A DNA stretch of 64,000 bases. Source: JAAZMI01 sp050942615 (GTDB taxonomy: Bacteria; Bacillota; Dethiobacteria; DTU022; UBA8154). The first letter of the stretch is position 1, and every line of letters starts with the position of its first letter. A program made the position numbers and the translations under genes. Shown piece after piece: positions 51,610 through 61,049 of this stretch. Location of the stretch: contig JBMNNQ010000001.1 of the NCBI GenBank assembly GCA_050942615.1, positions 29,259 to 93,258 on the forward strand, written 5' to 3'. Under the pieces are notes generated by a model. That model saw nothing but the letters and a program-made list of their open reading frames with translations. It was not told where the DNA came from and did no database searches.

Positions 51610-52827
51610 CTAAGCCTCCTGCCCGGTACAAACCATGGAAACGATGGAACCGCCAAATCCCAATACGTTCACCAGTGCCCTTTTTACCCTTGCTACACGG
51701 CCTTTGTTGGGAACATAGTCAAGATCACAGTGCGGGTCAGGGTATTCATAGTTGGTTGTCGGTGGAATATATTGATTTTTAATGGCCAGTGAAGTGGCGA
51801 TTACCTGTAAAGGGCCGGCAGCAGCCAGGGGGTTGCCAACCGTAGACTTGATGGAGCTGATGGGCAAGTTGTAGGCATGGCGCCCAAAAACCTTTTTCAC
51901 CGCCTCTGTTTCTGCTCTGTCCGTAAATTTAATCCCCGGTGCATGTGCGCAGATATAATCAACCATCCCCGGGGATAATTTTGCTTTCTGCAAGGCCTCC
52001 GTGATAGAGGAGACAAAAGAAGACTTGACCGTTAACGGGGAATAAGCATTTGCAATCCCCCAGCCTTTAATCCGGGCATAGGCCCGCCTGCCCCGCAAAC
52101 GGGCCCTTTCAGCGCTTTCAAGGACAATCATGCCTGCACCCTCAGAAGCAACTCCACCGTCACGCCGGGCGTCAAAAGGTCTGCTGGCAGCATCCGGCCG
52201 ATCGTTATAGGATGTGGGATGCAAACCTGCCGCGCAAAGGCAGGAGATTACAAAAGAAGTCAAGGGGGCATCCCCTCCGCCGGCCAGGGCTATTTCAGCT
52301 TTTCCCTTAAGAATGGTTTCAGCCGCCTGGATAATGCTTAAAAGCCCTGAGGTGCAGCCGCTAGAAACTGTTACAACCTGCCCGGAACACTTGAACTCAC
52401 CGGCGATATCATGTGCTGCTGCATGAGGAAAAGAGGAGGAAATTACATGAGGGTTAGGTAAACCGGTCTGTTGGAAAATTGCGTATTCCTTTTCCCCAAA
52501 CTCCATATCACTGGAACTGATACCCAAAAAAATACCGGCCCTACTTTTGGCAAACTCCTTTTTGTCGATACCGGCATCTGCAAGCGCCAGGTGGGAGGCG
52601 GTAATGACCAGATGGGAGGTCCAGCTTCTTTGTTCAGGAAAGGGTTTTACCGCCTCCACCCAACCCGGCGGGACTTCCCCGGCAATTTGGGAAAGACAAC
52701 CCGAAGGATCAAAACGGCTAATCCGCCGGATGCCCGATCTTCCCCCTTGCAGTGCCTCCCAGAACATTTCCCTCCCGACACCATTCGGTGCAACCGGGCC
52801 AAGCCCGGTAATTACAATTTCATCCAC
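51610..52827 (-). CDS. FabF-like beta-ketoacyl synthase with Cys-His-Asn triad
   Basis: A 405-residue condensing enzyme of the KAS I/II fold. The nucleophile Cys158 lies in VTVSSGCTSGLLS and the first His295 in ICAHAPGIKFTD. The second catalytic His is replaced: the usual GHxxGAAG reads STVGNPLAAAG (Asn332). C-terminal VLGFGGSIVS is normal. Housekeeping FabF normally has Cys-His-His, so this member may act on a special substrate. GTG 52827 follows CAGGGAAGA; the frame extends to 52935. No ACP or other fab gene is adjacent; the kinase follows 34 bases later. Confidence 0.88.
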   Translation of the reverse strand: MDEIVITGLGPVAPNGVGREMFWEALQGGRSGIRRISRFDPSGCLSQIAGEVPPGWVEAVKPFPEQRSWTSHLVITASHLALADAGIDKKEFAKSRAGIFLGISSSDMEFGEKEYAIFQQTGLPNPHVISSSFPHAAAHDIAGEFKCSGQVVTVSSGCTSGLLSIIQAAETILKGKAEIALAGGGDAPLTSFVISCLCAAGLHPTSYNDRPDAASRPFDARRDGGVASEGAGMIVLESAERARLRGRRAYARIKGWGIANAYSPLTVKSSFVSSITEALQKAKLSPGMVDYICAHAPGIKFTDRAETEAVKKVFGRHAYNLPISSIKSTVGNPLAAAGPLQVIATSLAIKNQYIPPTTNYEYPDPHCDLDYVPNKGRVARVKRALVNVLGFGGSIVSMVCTGQEA

Positions 52828-53122
52828 TCTTCCCTGCCCCCTGCAGTACTGCAGATTCCCCCCAGGCAACAACGCTTTATGACCAGGAAGGCATAAATTT
52901 CCACAAAGAAAATTTATTTCTACTAATTTCGCCATAAATCTTGCAAATTCCTGCAGTTTTCCTGGTAATATTGCCCTAAATTCTTTTCTTTAGTCAGTTG
53001 TGTACCAAGCGCGGAAACAATTGCTGCAGCGGGGAAAGAATATTACAACAATTGGAAAGTACACAAGCTGTCAAGAACGGCCTATGAAATACGGTATTTT
53101 TTAAGGTGCAAAAAAGCCGGGA
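52828..53122. other. Intergenic region upstream of ketosynthase
   Basis: 295 bases without a gene. A weak hairpin (GGGATC/GATCCC, 53119-53146) overlaps the PBP gene end and is followed on the minus strand by GGCTTTTTTG, a plausible but weak terminator. No clear promoter is seen. Confidence 0.45.
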
Positions 53123-54823
53123 TCAATGCAAAAAAGCAGCGATCCCCTGGGCAATTTCTTTAAACGTTTCGGCAGCATTACCCTGCAGGGGTTCCTCAAT
53201 AAAGACCGTCACTACCGCCTGACATCCTTCCAGGGGGACGCAGCCTGTAAACCAGGAATACAGCTCGGGCCTGCCTTTAACGATCCTTTCTGTTTCCGCC
53301 GTTCCGGTTTTCCCGCCCAGGATCAGCGTGCTGCTGCCCGCGGCTTTCCCTGTGCCATATTCAACGACGCCCAGCATCATATAGCGCAATTTGTTTACGG
53401 TCAGTGCCTTTAAAACCCTGCGGGGGGTAACTGCAGAAAATTTGGCGAAAACCAGGCCCTGCCTGTTTTGAACCGCCTTGACCAGCCGGGGTGCCACCAA
53501 GTAACCGCCGTTGGCCATTGCAGCCGTCAAACGGGCTACCTGCAGCGGTGTGGCCTCTACCCGGCCCTGGCCCAGGGCCGCGAGGGCCAAATCCCCTAAA
53601 AAGGGCATCTCCTCCGGCTGGGGAACACAGCCCTTAACCTCACCACCCTGTGCGGCGCTGCCTAAGGGTATACCTGTTTCCCGGCCCAAACCCAGGGCCT
53701 CTGTATATTGGCAGATCGTTTCCTTCCCCAGGTCCAAAGCCAATTCTATAAAGGCAGCGTTGCAGGAATGTGCAAAGGCTTCGGCCAGGGTAATCTTTCC
53801 GTGCGGGCCGTGTTGGCAGTGAAAAACCTGTTCTCCGACCCGGATATAGCCGGGACAGTAAAAGCTTTGATTCAGCCGGGCCTTGCCGGTATCCAAAGCT
53901 GCAGCAGCAACCACAATTTTAAAAATAGAGCCGGGGGGATAGCTTAAAACACTGCGGTTAATAAAGGGTTTCGAACTTAAAAAGTCTTTTTGTTGTTCAG
54001 CGTTGTTCAGGTAGCTGGAAAGATCAGCCTGCAGGTAGTTGGGCCGGCTGGCCATAGCCAAAATTTCCCCGGAACGGGGTTCCATGACCACTACAGCACC
54101 CTTGGCCATGCGGGCATCCATAATTTTTTCAACCTTTTCTTGAATGCGGCGATCAATGGTTAAAACCAGGTCCAGGGGTTTGCTGTGCGTGTTGCTGTTT
54201 TCCCAGAGCCTATAACCCAAACCCTCTACAAGGTTATGGTTGTTATCAACGATAGCCGCCAAAACGGCAGGGCTGTTTTTCAGTTCACTGTTAAAGGTTA
54301 GTTCCAGGCCAACTTTGCCCTCTCCATCATAGGGCCCGGTATGCCCGGCCACATGTGTAGCCAAAGCCCGGCAGCCGTACCTTTTCCAGGAGGGGACAAC
54401 GAGCAACCCCGGCGTTTGCAGGTTTTTAAATGTTATTTCTTCCCGGGCATCAACGTCGCGGAGCGCAACAAAAGGGTTACCGGCAGCAGCAGCCTTTGGG
54501 AAACGTTGGCAAACCATTTTAGCTGCTGCTGCATCGTCATCCTTCAGCAGGGCAGGGAAAACAACCAGCAGTTTTTCCTCCTCTCCGCCTAGAAGGGAGG
54601 TGCCATGGCGATCCAGAATTTCGCCACGCCTGTAATTCAATAGCACTGTTTGTGCCCTTTGCCTGACTGCTTCTGCAGCTAGTTTGTTGTTTCGCAAAAG
54701 TTGCAGGTAGCCTAAACGGCCCCCTAAAAATATAAAAAACAAGGTGCTTAAAAAAAGTAAAAATATAGTTCTTTGCTGCTGCCTGGCCTTGCGGTTAATA
54801 ACGGGTTCCCCCCTTCGTAGCAA
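53123..54823 (-). CDS. Class B penicillin-binding protein (transpeptidase)
   Basis: A peptidoglycan transpeptidase of the PBP2/SpoVD/FtsI group, 566 residues. One N-terminal membrane helix (FLLFLSTLFFIFLGGRLGYL) is followed by a dimerisation region. The catalytic motifs are SxxK in PPGSIFKI (Ser299), SCN (353-355) and KTG in GGKTGTAET near 507. No PASTA domain. The start is TTG 54823 with AAGGTGATC upstream. Which PBP it is cannot be told; a sporulation or division role is possible. Confidence 0.9.
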   Translation of the reverse strand: MLRRGEPVINRKARQQQRTIFLLFLSTLFFIFLGGRLGYLQLLRNNKLAAEAVRQRAQTVLLNYRRGEILDRHGTSLLGGEEEKLLVVFPALLKDDDAAAAKMVCQRFPKAAAAGNPFVALRDVDAREEITFKNLQTPGLLVVPSWKRYGCRALATHVAGHTGPYDGEGKVGLELTFNSELKNSPAVLAAIVDNNHNLVEGLGYRLWENSNTHSKPLDLVLTIDRRIQEKVEKIMDARMAKGAVVVMEPRSGEILAMASRPNYLQADLSSYLNNAEQQKDFLSSKPFINRSVLSYPPGSIFKIVVAAAALDTGKARLNQSFYCPGYIRVGEQVFHCQHGPHGKITLAEAFAHSCNAAFIELALDLGKETICQYTEALGLGRETGIPLGSAAQGGEVKGCVPQPEEMPFLGDLALAALGQGRVEATPLQVARLTAAMANGGYLVAPRLVKAVQNRQGLVFAKFSAVTPRRVLKALTVNKLRYMMLGVVEYGTGKAAGSSTLILGGKTGTAETERIVKGRPELYSWFTGCVPLEGCQAVVTVFIEEPLQGNAAETFKEIAQGIAAFLH

Positions 54824-55115
54824 AGATCACCTTCCCTGCAGGGTATGGCGACAGGCAATATCACACGACAAACACCCCGGCAGGGAAACGAAGAAAAATA
54901 TAAAAAACCCTTTTTCTTCTTTTGAAAACTATTTTTGACCCTTTTTGCTAAAATTATGCCTTGTTTCCGAGTATAAAAAAAACGCTCCTTTGAGCGTTCA
55001 GCCGGCCGGCTTATCGTGCGGGCAACAAAAAAACACTCCCCGGCCTGTTTTCAAGTTTCTTGTTTCATGTGGCTATTGCTGTTGCAAAGAGGTTGGTCTT
55101 TAGCAGTTTTGGGCT
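54824..55115. other. Intergenic region with terminator, between mltG and PBP gene
   Basis: 292 bases with no gene. A strong minus-strand terminator lies at 54973-54999, and a GCCGGCCGGC palindrome at 55001-55010. A promoter for the PBP gene is expected but not identified. Confidence 0.6.
54973..54999 (-). terminator. Terminator of the alaS-mltG operon
   Basis: Minus-strand AACGCTC pairs with GAGCGTT, followed by eight T. It lies about 117 bases past the mltG stop. Confidence 0.85.
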
Positions 55116-56246
55116 TTACCTGTTCTTCCGGTTTTCCCGGTTTTGCCGGGCAATTTCTTTATAACGATCGTGTTCATCCAAGGTGGTGCTAAAATAATGT
55201 GTACCGCTGCCGTCCTCTTTATAAACAAAATAAAGGTAGTCCACATCTGCCGGGTAAAGAGCGGCCTTTAAAGCTTCTTGTCCGGGCGAGGCGATCGGCC
55301 CCGGGGGCAAACCGGGGTAAAGATAGGTGTTGTAGGGGGAATCAACCGCCAACTCTGCGTATGTTAGAACCGGTTTTACCTCACCCAATACATACTGTAC
55401 CGTAGCACAAGACTGTAAATAGGGCATGTTTTCAGAACGCAGGCGGTTATGAAAAACAGCGGCGATAAGGGGGCGTTCTTCCGGTACCCTTGCCTCGCGC
55501 TCCACAAGAGAGGCCAGCGTTACTATTTCATGGGTGGAAAAACCCAACTCTGCAGCACGTTGGTAAAATTCAGCGGCAAAAATTTCATGAAAGCGTTGCA
55601 GCATCAACGCAGTAATCTCTGCGGGCATGACCGCTGTTTGTTCAATTTCATAAGTATCCGGAAACAGGTAGCCTTCAAGGGTATACCGTACCCCCGGGGG
55701 CACAGCCCCTAAGAACTGAAAAGAAGACCCCCGGCGCGGTCGGAGGCATTCCCGCAAAAATTCTTCCTCCTGTACAAGGCCCTCTCTTGCAAGCTGCAAG
55801 GCGGTCTGTTCCACAGTAAAGCCTTCGGGAATGGTAAAGCGGAACCCCTTTTTAGGAACCACCCCCCGCTGTAACGCATCCATAATCTCATTAAGGGATA
55901 GTTTCCTCGAAAATAGATATTCCCCGGCCTGGAATTTTGCATGGCAACCCCTGTAACGGGCATAAAGGCGAAAAAACAGGCTGTTTTTAATCAGGCCCTC
56001 CCTTTGCAAAATAGCAGCAATTTCAGCTGTGGAGGAATTGTAAGGTATAAAGATTTCTTTAGGCTGATAACTGCTGCTGCCTGTTGGTAACAGTTGGGAG
56101 TTAACCCACCAGCAGGCCAGGCCACAAGAAAGTAAAAAAAACAGCAGAATAAAACCACAAAATGCCCGGGAAGTTAATCTAAAAACATAAAACCTGCTTT
56201 TTTTCCGCCTTTTTTTTCTTTTAAACCAGGTCGGCCAAACTTTCAT
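55116..56246 (-). CDS. mltG: Endolytic murein transglycosylase MltG
   Basis: Cuts nascent peptidoglycan strands in the membrane to set glycan length. The 376-residue protein has a basic cytoplasmic N-terminus, one membrane helix (about 29-49), a LysM-like part and the YceG catalytic domain, with Glu249 in TLASLVEREARVPEERP and PYNTYLYPGLPPGPIASPG. The ATG overlaps the ruvX stop (ATGA). Confidence 0.95.
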   Translation of the reverse strand: MKVWPTWFKRKKRRKKSRFYVFRLTSRAFCGFILLFFLLSCGLACWWVNSQLLPTGSSSYQPKEIFIPYNSSTAEIAAILQREGLIKNSLFFRLYARYRGCHAKFQAGEYLFSRKLSLNEIMDALQRGVVPKKGFRFTIPEGFTVEQTALQLAREGLVQEEEFLRECLRPRRGSSFQFLGAVPPGVRYTLEGYLFPDTYEIEQTAVMPAEITALMLQRFHEIFAAEFYQRAAELGFSTHEIVTLASLVEREARVPEERPLIAAVFHNRLRSENMPYLQSCATVQYVLGEVKPVLTYAELAVDSPYNTYLYPGLPPGPIASPGQEALKAALYPADVDYLYFVYKEDGSGTHYFSTTLDEHDRYKEIARQNRENRKNR

Positions 56247-56704
56247 TTTAAGCCTTCTCCCCAGCCATTTTTGTTTTGTTCAGCTGCCTTGTGCCTTTTT
56301 TTGTGCCGCAGGTAGCTTTCCAAGATAAAGACTGCCGCCAGTTTATCAATAACCTTTTTTCTTGCCCTACGGCTGACGTCCGCCTCCAGCAAAGTCCGTT
56401 CGGCGGCCATCGTGGTCAGGCGTTCGTCATAGGTAACCACCGGTATGTTGACAGACTGCGCCAATTTCTCCTTGAAAGCAAGAACTTTCGCCGCTTGGGG
56501 GCCAATTGTACCGTCCATGTTGCGGGGTAAGCCGATTACAATTTCCTGAACGCAGTACTCCTTTACATACCCTGCAAGAACAGAAAACACCTGCCGCCGG
56601 CTTTGCCTTTTGATTACGCCCAGGCCCTGGGCAATAATACCTAGTTCATCACTGACAGCCACGCCGATGTTTTTTTCCCCCACATCCAGGCTTAAAATAC
56701 GCAT
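56243..56704 (-). CDS. ruvX: Holliday junction resolvase-like RuvX (YqgF)
   Basis: A 153-residue RNase H-fold nuclease with the family motifs MRILSLDVGEKNIGVAVSDE (Asp7), VIGLPRNMDGTIGPQA, YDERLTT and KVIDKLAAVFILESYL. It takes part in 16S rRNA maturation or DNA repair. It follows the aldo/keto reductase gene by 34 bases and overlaps mltG. The neighbours ireB, alaS and mltG are typical for Firmicutes. Confidence 0.95.
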   Translation of the reverse strand: MRILSLDVGEKNIGVAVSDELGIIAQGLGVIKRQSRRQVFSVLAGYVKEYCVQEIVIGLPRNMDGTIGPQAAKVLAFKEKLAQSVNIPVVTYDERLTTMAAERTLLEADVSRRARKKVIDKLAAVFILESYLRHKKRHKAAEQNKNGWGEGLK

Positions 56705-56738
56705 CTATAAACTTCCTTCTTTTACATATGTTGATCTG

Positions 56739-57695
56739 CTAAAATATTTTTATGCAAAACTCCGGACAATAGCCCCCGCAGTAACCGCAAAGAATACAGC
56801 GCTCCGGATCCACGATTGCCCGGACAGGTTCTTCCTTTTCGAGAGAAAGTGCCCCCTGGGGGCACTTTTCAACACAGGAGCCGCAGCCGATACACCACTC
56901 CTCTATTTCCAGACGCCTTTTTTTACGGGACAGCCGCGCCGTTATTTCCGGCGGCGGCTTTAAACCACGGCAGTAATGCAGATTAACAAGCAGTTCCTCA
57001 GGGGTGGCCATCCCCACAGCAAAGGAATGCAGCTCTTCTATGTTTATAACAAATTTTAGCGCTTTTTCGGCGGTGGATATCAGATGCCCTCCGCCCAAGG
57101 CTTTCATTCCATAAATCCCCAATCCCTTTTTATAAGCCCCGGAAAGCGCCTCTAGCATGTCTTCTAGTGTGCCGTCCTTGATGCCGATGCCCTTGTAGTT
57201 GATAATGGCATGCAGAACATCAAGAAAGCCCAACTCGGCTGCAGCCCGGACCGCAGCAACGGTGTGGGTGGAAATCCCTACTGCACCGACCAACCCTTTG
57301 GCCTTGGCCTCCAAAAAAAAATCCAGCGCTTCCTGATGTCCTTTCAGGGTCAGCGCCGATTCCTGTTCATGTAAAAGGAAAATGGGAATAAAATCAATAT
57401 CCATTTCCCGGCGTGCTTTTTCAAAGGAGGCCCGGGCCCCGGCGCGATCATAAGCATAGGTTTTGGTAGCGATAACAGGCAGCGTCTGAATCTTTTTCAG
57501 GGCCAGCCGCAGGTAGGTATAATTTTGGTAATGTTCCGCCGTATCCCAAAAATTTATGCCACAGCGGTAGGCCTCTGCCAACAAGGCAGCGCCTTCTTCC
57601 AGGGGAAGATGCGCCTGCAGGGGCCCCAACGTTAAGGTACCGAAACAAAGCCTGGAAACACGCTGGCCGGTTTTCCCCAACAGCCGGTATTCCAA
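56739..57695 (-). CDS. Aldo/keto reductase with C-terminal ferredoxin domain
   Basis: An AKR barrel (GKTGQRVSRLCFGTLTLGPL, catalytic Asp and Tyr in NFWDTAEHYQNYTYLR) followed by two 4Fe-4S motifs (CIGCGSCVEKCPQGA and CILCGYCGGYCPEFC). Ferredoxin-fused AKRs are common in anaerobic Firmicutes; the substrate is unknown. TTG 57695 with AGGTGA upstream is preferred; GTG 57704 overlaps the ireB stop and is also possible. Confidence 0.93.
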   Translation of the reverse strand: MEYRLLGKTGQRVSRLCFGTLTLGPLQAHLPLEEGAALLAEAYRCGINFWDTAEHYQNYTYLRLALKKIQTLPVIATKTYAYDRAGARASFEKARREMDIDFIPIFLLHEQESALTLKGHQEALDFFLEAKAKGLVGAVGISTHTVAAVRAAAELGFLDVLHAIINYKGIGIKDGTLEDMLEALSGAYKKGLGIYGMKALGGGHLISTAEKALKFVINIEELHSFAVGMATPEELLVNLHYCRGLKPPPEITARLSRKKRRLEIEEWCIGCGSCVEKCPQGALSLEKEEPVRAIVDPERCILCGYCGGYCPEFCIKIF

Positions 57696-57700
57696 AAGAC

Positions 57701-57979
57701 TCACCTGTCCCCTTGCAGTTCTTTTTCCAAATAGACCCGCAACAGCTCTTCCAATAGTTCATCTCTTTCCAGCTTACGGATAATGCTGCGGGCGTTATTG
57801 TAGCTGGTAATAAATGCCGGATCACCGGACAAAAGATAGCCGACAAGCTGGTTGATGGGATTATATCCTTTTTCCTGGAGGGCGGTATATACATTTTTTA
57901 AAACCAGGCGCGCTTCGTTGACTTCCTCTTCCGTTCTGACATTAAATCTCATGGTATGGTTAAATTGATCCCCGACCAT
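57701..57979 (-). CDS. IreB family regulatory phosphoprotein (UPF0297)
   Basis: A 92-residue protein with the UPF0297 signature (HTMRFNVRTEEEVNEARLVL, LQEKGYNPINQLVGYLLSGD, ARSIIRKLERDELLEELL). In Enterococcus IreB is phosphorylated by the kinase IreK and controls cephalosporin resistance. The alaS-ireB-ruvX order is conserved in Firmicutes. GGGGAGGGGAG lies before ATG 57979. Confidence 0.93.
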   Translation of the reverse strand: MVGDQFNHTMRFNVRTEEEVNEARLVLKNVYTALQEKGYNPINQLVGYLLSGDPAFITSYNNARSIIRKLERDELLEELLRVYLEKELQGDR

Positions 57980-58011
57980 TTTTACTCCCCTCCCCGGAGA
58001 ATAACTCCCTA

Positions 58012-60666
58012 TTATTTTTTTCCTGCTTGCTGCTGTTCCTGAACTACCTGCAAGGCATGGGAAAGTGCCTGTTCCAATTTTTGTGGGTCTTTACCGCCTG
58101 CCTGGGCCATATCAGGACGGCCTCCTCCGCCTCCCCCGGTGACGGCAGCAACCTCCTTGATCAGCCGGCCGGCATGAAAACCTTTTTGCACTAAATCAGG
58201 CGTAACGGCGGCGGCAAGCAGAACCTTCCCGGCAGCCACGCTGCCCAGGGTGATAATACCGCTGCTCATTCTATCACGAAAATAGTCCAGATACTCCCTC
58301 AGGGCCTCCATGTTTTCAGCCTCTACCTGCACACTGAGAACAGGCACACCCAAGGAGTGATCAGTTTGTTTTAATATATCTTCAATCTGTTGCCGGGCTA
58401 TTTTTTGGGAAAGCTGTTTAACATTGCGCTGCAGTTCCCGCTGGGCCTCTAAAAGTTCAGACAGCTTTTCCGGGAGTTTTTCTGCAGGAACCTTGAGCAG
58501 CCCGGAAACCTCTTGCAAAATTTCATCCTGCCCGGCAAAGTGACGGTAAGCACTGTGGCCGGCCAAGGCCTCGATCCGGCGTACCCCGGCACCCACACTG
58601 CCTTCGGAAACAATTTTAAAGAGACCTATTTCGCCGGTAGTATGGACGTGTGTGCCGCCGCAGAGCTCCAAAGAATAATCATCAATTTTTACCAGACGGA
58701 CCTTTTCCCCGTATTTTTCATCAAAAAGAGCCGTGGCACCCATTTCCAAAGCCTGCTGCAGATCTACAGATGATACCTGCACCGCCCAGTTTTTACTAAG
58801 GAGCGCATTGACAGTTTCCTCCAGCTCCTTGATTTCTGCGGCCTCCAGACCCGTAAAATGGGTGAAGTCGAAACGCAATCTTTCCGGGGTCACCAGGGAA
58901 CCGGCCTGCTGCACATGATCGCCCAAAAGATCCTTTAAAGCGCGGTGGAGCAGGTGTGTGGCCGTGTGGTGTTTGGCTGTTTCCCTGCGGCGATCCTGGT
59001 CAATCAGGGCCTCCACCTTTTCACCAGTGCGGATGCAGCCTTCTTTGATTTCCACCAGCTGTAACGTTTTATCCCCGGGGCCGGGTAATGTATTTTTCAC
59101 CAAAGCTGTCCCGCCGGCAGCCTTGATGAGACCGGTGTCGCCCACCTGACCCCCTTTTTCAGCATAAAAGGGGCTTTGATCCAAAATAAGGTACAGCTCT
59201 TCCCCCTTGGTCTGGGGGCCGGCCTCCATCAAAAGTTTCTCCTTTGCAGGGTCGAGCAGGCCGATTACCTTGCCGGCAGCGCTGTATGTTTCATAGCCGA
59301 CAAATTCTGTATCCATTGCCGCCAGCAAGGAAGGTGCTACGGTGGTAGCAGAGGCGTGTTCCCGAACGCCTGAGGCGGCGCGGGCCCGCTCCCGCTGTTG
59401 TTCCAGAGCAACGTTGAAAGCTTTTTCGTCAAGGGAAAGCCCTCTTTCCAAAAGGATTTCCCGGGTTAAATCCAGGGGAAAACCAAAAGTATCGTAAAGT
59501 TTAAAGGCAATTTCTCCGGATAAAACAGTTTTTTCCTTTTTTTGCAAAGCGGTGATCTGTTCTTCCAAAATAACGATACCCTGTTCCAGCGTTTCCATGA
59601 AGCGTTCTTCTTCCATGCTGATCATACGCAGCAGGTAGTCAATTTTCGTTTGCAGCTCCGGGTAGACCTCCCCCATGATCTCCACCACGCGTGGAACCGC
59701 TGCGCTGAGGAAGGGGAATTCCAATCCCAAAAGCTTGCCGTGCCGCATAGCCCGGCGTAAAATCCGCCGCAAAACATAGCCCCGGCCTTCATTGGCCGGG
59801 ATAATCCCGTCGGCCACCATAAAAGTCATGCCGCGCAGGTGTTCGGTGAGCACCCGCAGGGAAACATCTTTTTTTTCATCCTGGCCGTATGAAATCCCGG
59901 CCAGATCTGCGAAATAATCTACCAGGGGCCGCATCAGATCTATTTCATAAAGAGAACCGACGCCCTGCATAACCATGGCCAGTCTTTCCAAGCCCGCACC
60001 GGTATCAATATTTTTCTTTTCCAGCGGTGTGTAGCTGCCATCGGCCTCTTTGTTAAACTGCGTAAAAACCAGGTTCCAGACCTCCAGGAAGCGATCGCAT
60101 TCACAGCCCACCGCACAATCGGGGCTTCCGCAGCCGTACTGGGGGCCCAAATCATAATATATTTCCGAACAGGGCCCGCAAGGCCCCAAACCTATTTCCC
60201 AAAAGTTATCTTTTTTCCCCAAGCGGTATATTTTTGCTGCAGGCAGGCCGATCTTGTCCCTCCAGATGGAAAAGGCTTCGTCATCGTCTTCATAAATACT
60301 TACGTAAAGGCGATCCACGGGTATATTGTAGCCCTCTGTCATCAGTTCCCAGGCCCAAGCAATCGCTTCTTCCTTAAAGTAATCGCCAAAGGAAAAATTA
60401 CCGAGCATTTCAAAAAAAGTTGCATGCCGGGCTGTTACACCAACCTGCTCAATATCCGGCGTACGCACACACTTCTGGCATGTAGCCAAGCGCAGGCCTG
60501 GTGGCGGTTTTTCTCCGGTAAAATAAGGTTTCAGCGGGGCCATACCGGCCCCAATCAGTAACAGGGTGGGATCATTTTGGGGAACAAGGGAAAAGCTGGG
60601 CAAAATTAGATGATCCTTTTCCCGGAAAAAATCTAAGAATTTAGCACGGATTTCGCTGCTTTTCAT
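58012..60666 (-). CDS. alaS: Alanyl-tRNA synthetase
   Basis: Charges tRNA-Ala. The 884-residue protein has the class II catalytic domain (EIRAKFLDFFREKDHLILPS, GRGYVLRRILRRAMRHGKLL), the editing domain with zinc motifs HTATH (567-571) and CGGTH (669-673), and the C-terminal GGGGGGRPDMAQAGGKDP stretch. Length is normal. AGGAGGCCCTAAA precedes ATG 60666. It is the first gene of the operon, with a perfect consensus promoter 30-58 bases upstream. No T-box leader is seen. Confidence 0.97.
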   Translation of the reverse strand: MKSSEIRAKFLDFFREKDHLILPSFSLVPQNDPTLLLIGAGMAPLKPYFTGEKPPPGLRLATCQKCVRTPDIEQVGVTARHATFFEMLGNFSFGDYFKEEAIAWAWELMTEGYNIPVDRLYVSIYEDDDEAFSIWRDKIGLPAAKIYRLGKKDNFWEIGLGPCGPCSEIYYDLGPQYGCGSPDCAVGCECDRFLEVWNLVFTQFNKEADGSYTPLEKKNIDTGAGLERLAMVMQGVGSLYEIDLMRPLVDYFADLAGISYGQDEKKDVSLRVLTEHLRGMTFMVADGIIPANEGRGYVLRRILRRAMRHGKLLGLEFPFLSAAVPRVVEIMGEVYPELQTKIDYLLRMISMEEERFMETLEQGIVILEEQITALQKKEKTVLSGEIAFKLYDTFGFPLDLTREILLERGLSLDEKAFNVALEQQRERARAASGVREHASATTVAPSLLAAMDTEFVGYETYSAAGKVIGLLDPAKEKLLMEAGPQTKGEELYLILDQSPFYAEKGGQVGDTGLIKAAGGTALVKNTLPGPGDKTLQLVEIKEGCIRTGEKVEALIDQDRRRETAKHHTATHLLHRALKDLLGDHVQQAGSLVTPERLRFDFTHFTGLEAAEIKELEETVNALLSKNWAVQVSSVDLQQALEMGATALFDEKYGEKVRLVKIDDYSLELCGGTHVHTTGEIGLFKIVSEGSVGAGVRRIEALAGHSAYRHFAGQDEILQEVSGLLKVPAEKLPEKLSELLEAQRELQRNVKQLSQKIARQQIEDILKQTDHSLGVPVLSVQVEAENMEALREYLDYFRDRMSSGIITLGSVAAGKVLLAAAVTPDLVQKGFHAGRLIKEVAAVTGGGGGGRPDMAQAGGKDPQKLEQALSHALQVVQEQQQAGKK

Positions 60667-61049
60667 TTTAGGGCCTCCTGCTTTTTGTCAAAATAATTAT
60701 ATCGGCAATTTTCCAGCATGTCAATTGTTAGGGAAATTTTGGCAGCCAAAACCTGCCTGACCCTTTTGGGCAGTTTTTGCTACTATTAAAAACTGATCAG
60801 GGAACATTGAACTTAGGAAAAAAGTAATTACACCGGGCATCCCAAAACGCACTGTAAAATTGTAAACCAGCAGGTTAAACTTTTTATGAAACTATTTCTA
60901 GGCACGTGTGGAAAAACGATGCTTGGTCCGCCTGCCTGTCGTCCTGGGTTCAGGTTAACCGAAAAACACCGCCAGCTCATCCCTCAGCCGGCCGCCTACA
61001 GCTTTCTACACGCCAACCAGCTGTGTTTTACCTATTTAAAAATACTGCT
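60667..61049. other. Intergenic region between alaS and the metalloprotease gene
   Basis: 383 bases. Only the alaS promoter is clear. A small hairpin (CTGCC/GGCAG, about 60760-60780) with GTTTTGG after it on the minus strand may end the metalloprotease transcript. I see no gene and no T-box motif. Confidence 0.55.
60696..60724 (-). promoter_or_regulatory. Perfect consensus sigma-A promoter of alaS
   Basis: Minus strand: TTGACA, exactly 17 bases, TATAAT. It lies 30 bases before the alaS start codon, giving a leader of roughly 20 bases. It should drive the whole alaS-ireB-AKR-ruvX-mltG operon. Confidence 0.9.

Noticed and set aside
60667..61049. T-box leader before alaS
   Set aside because: The T-box core (AGGGTGGNACCGCG) is not present on the minus strand, and the consensus promoter lies too close to the gene to leave room for one.
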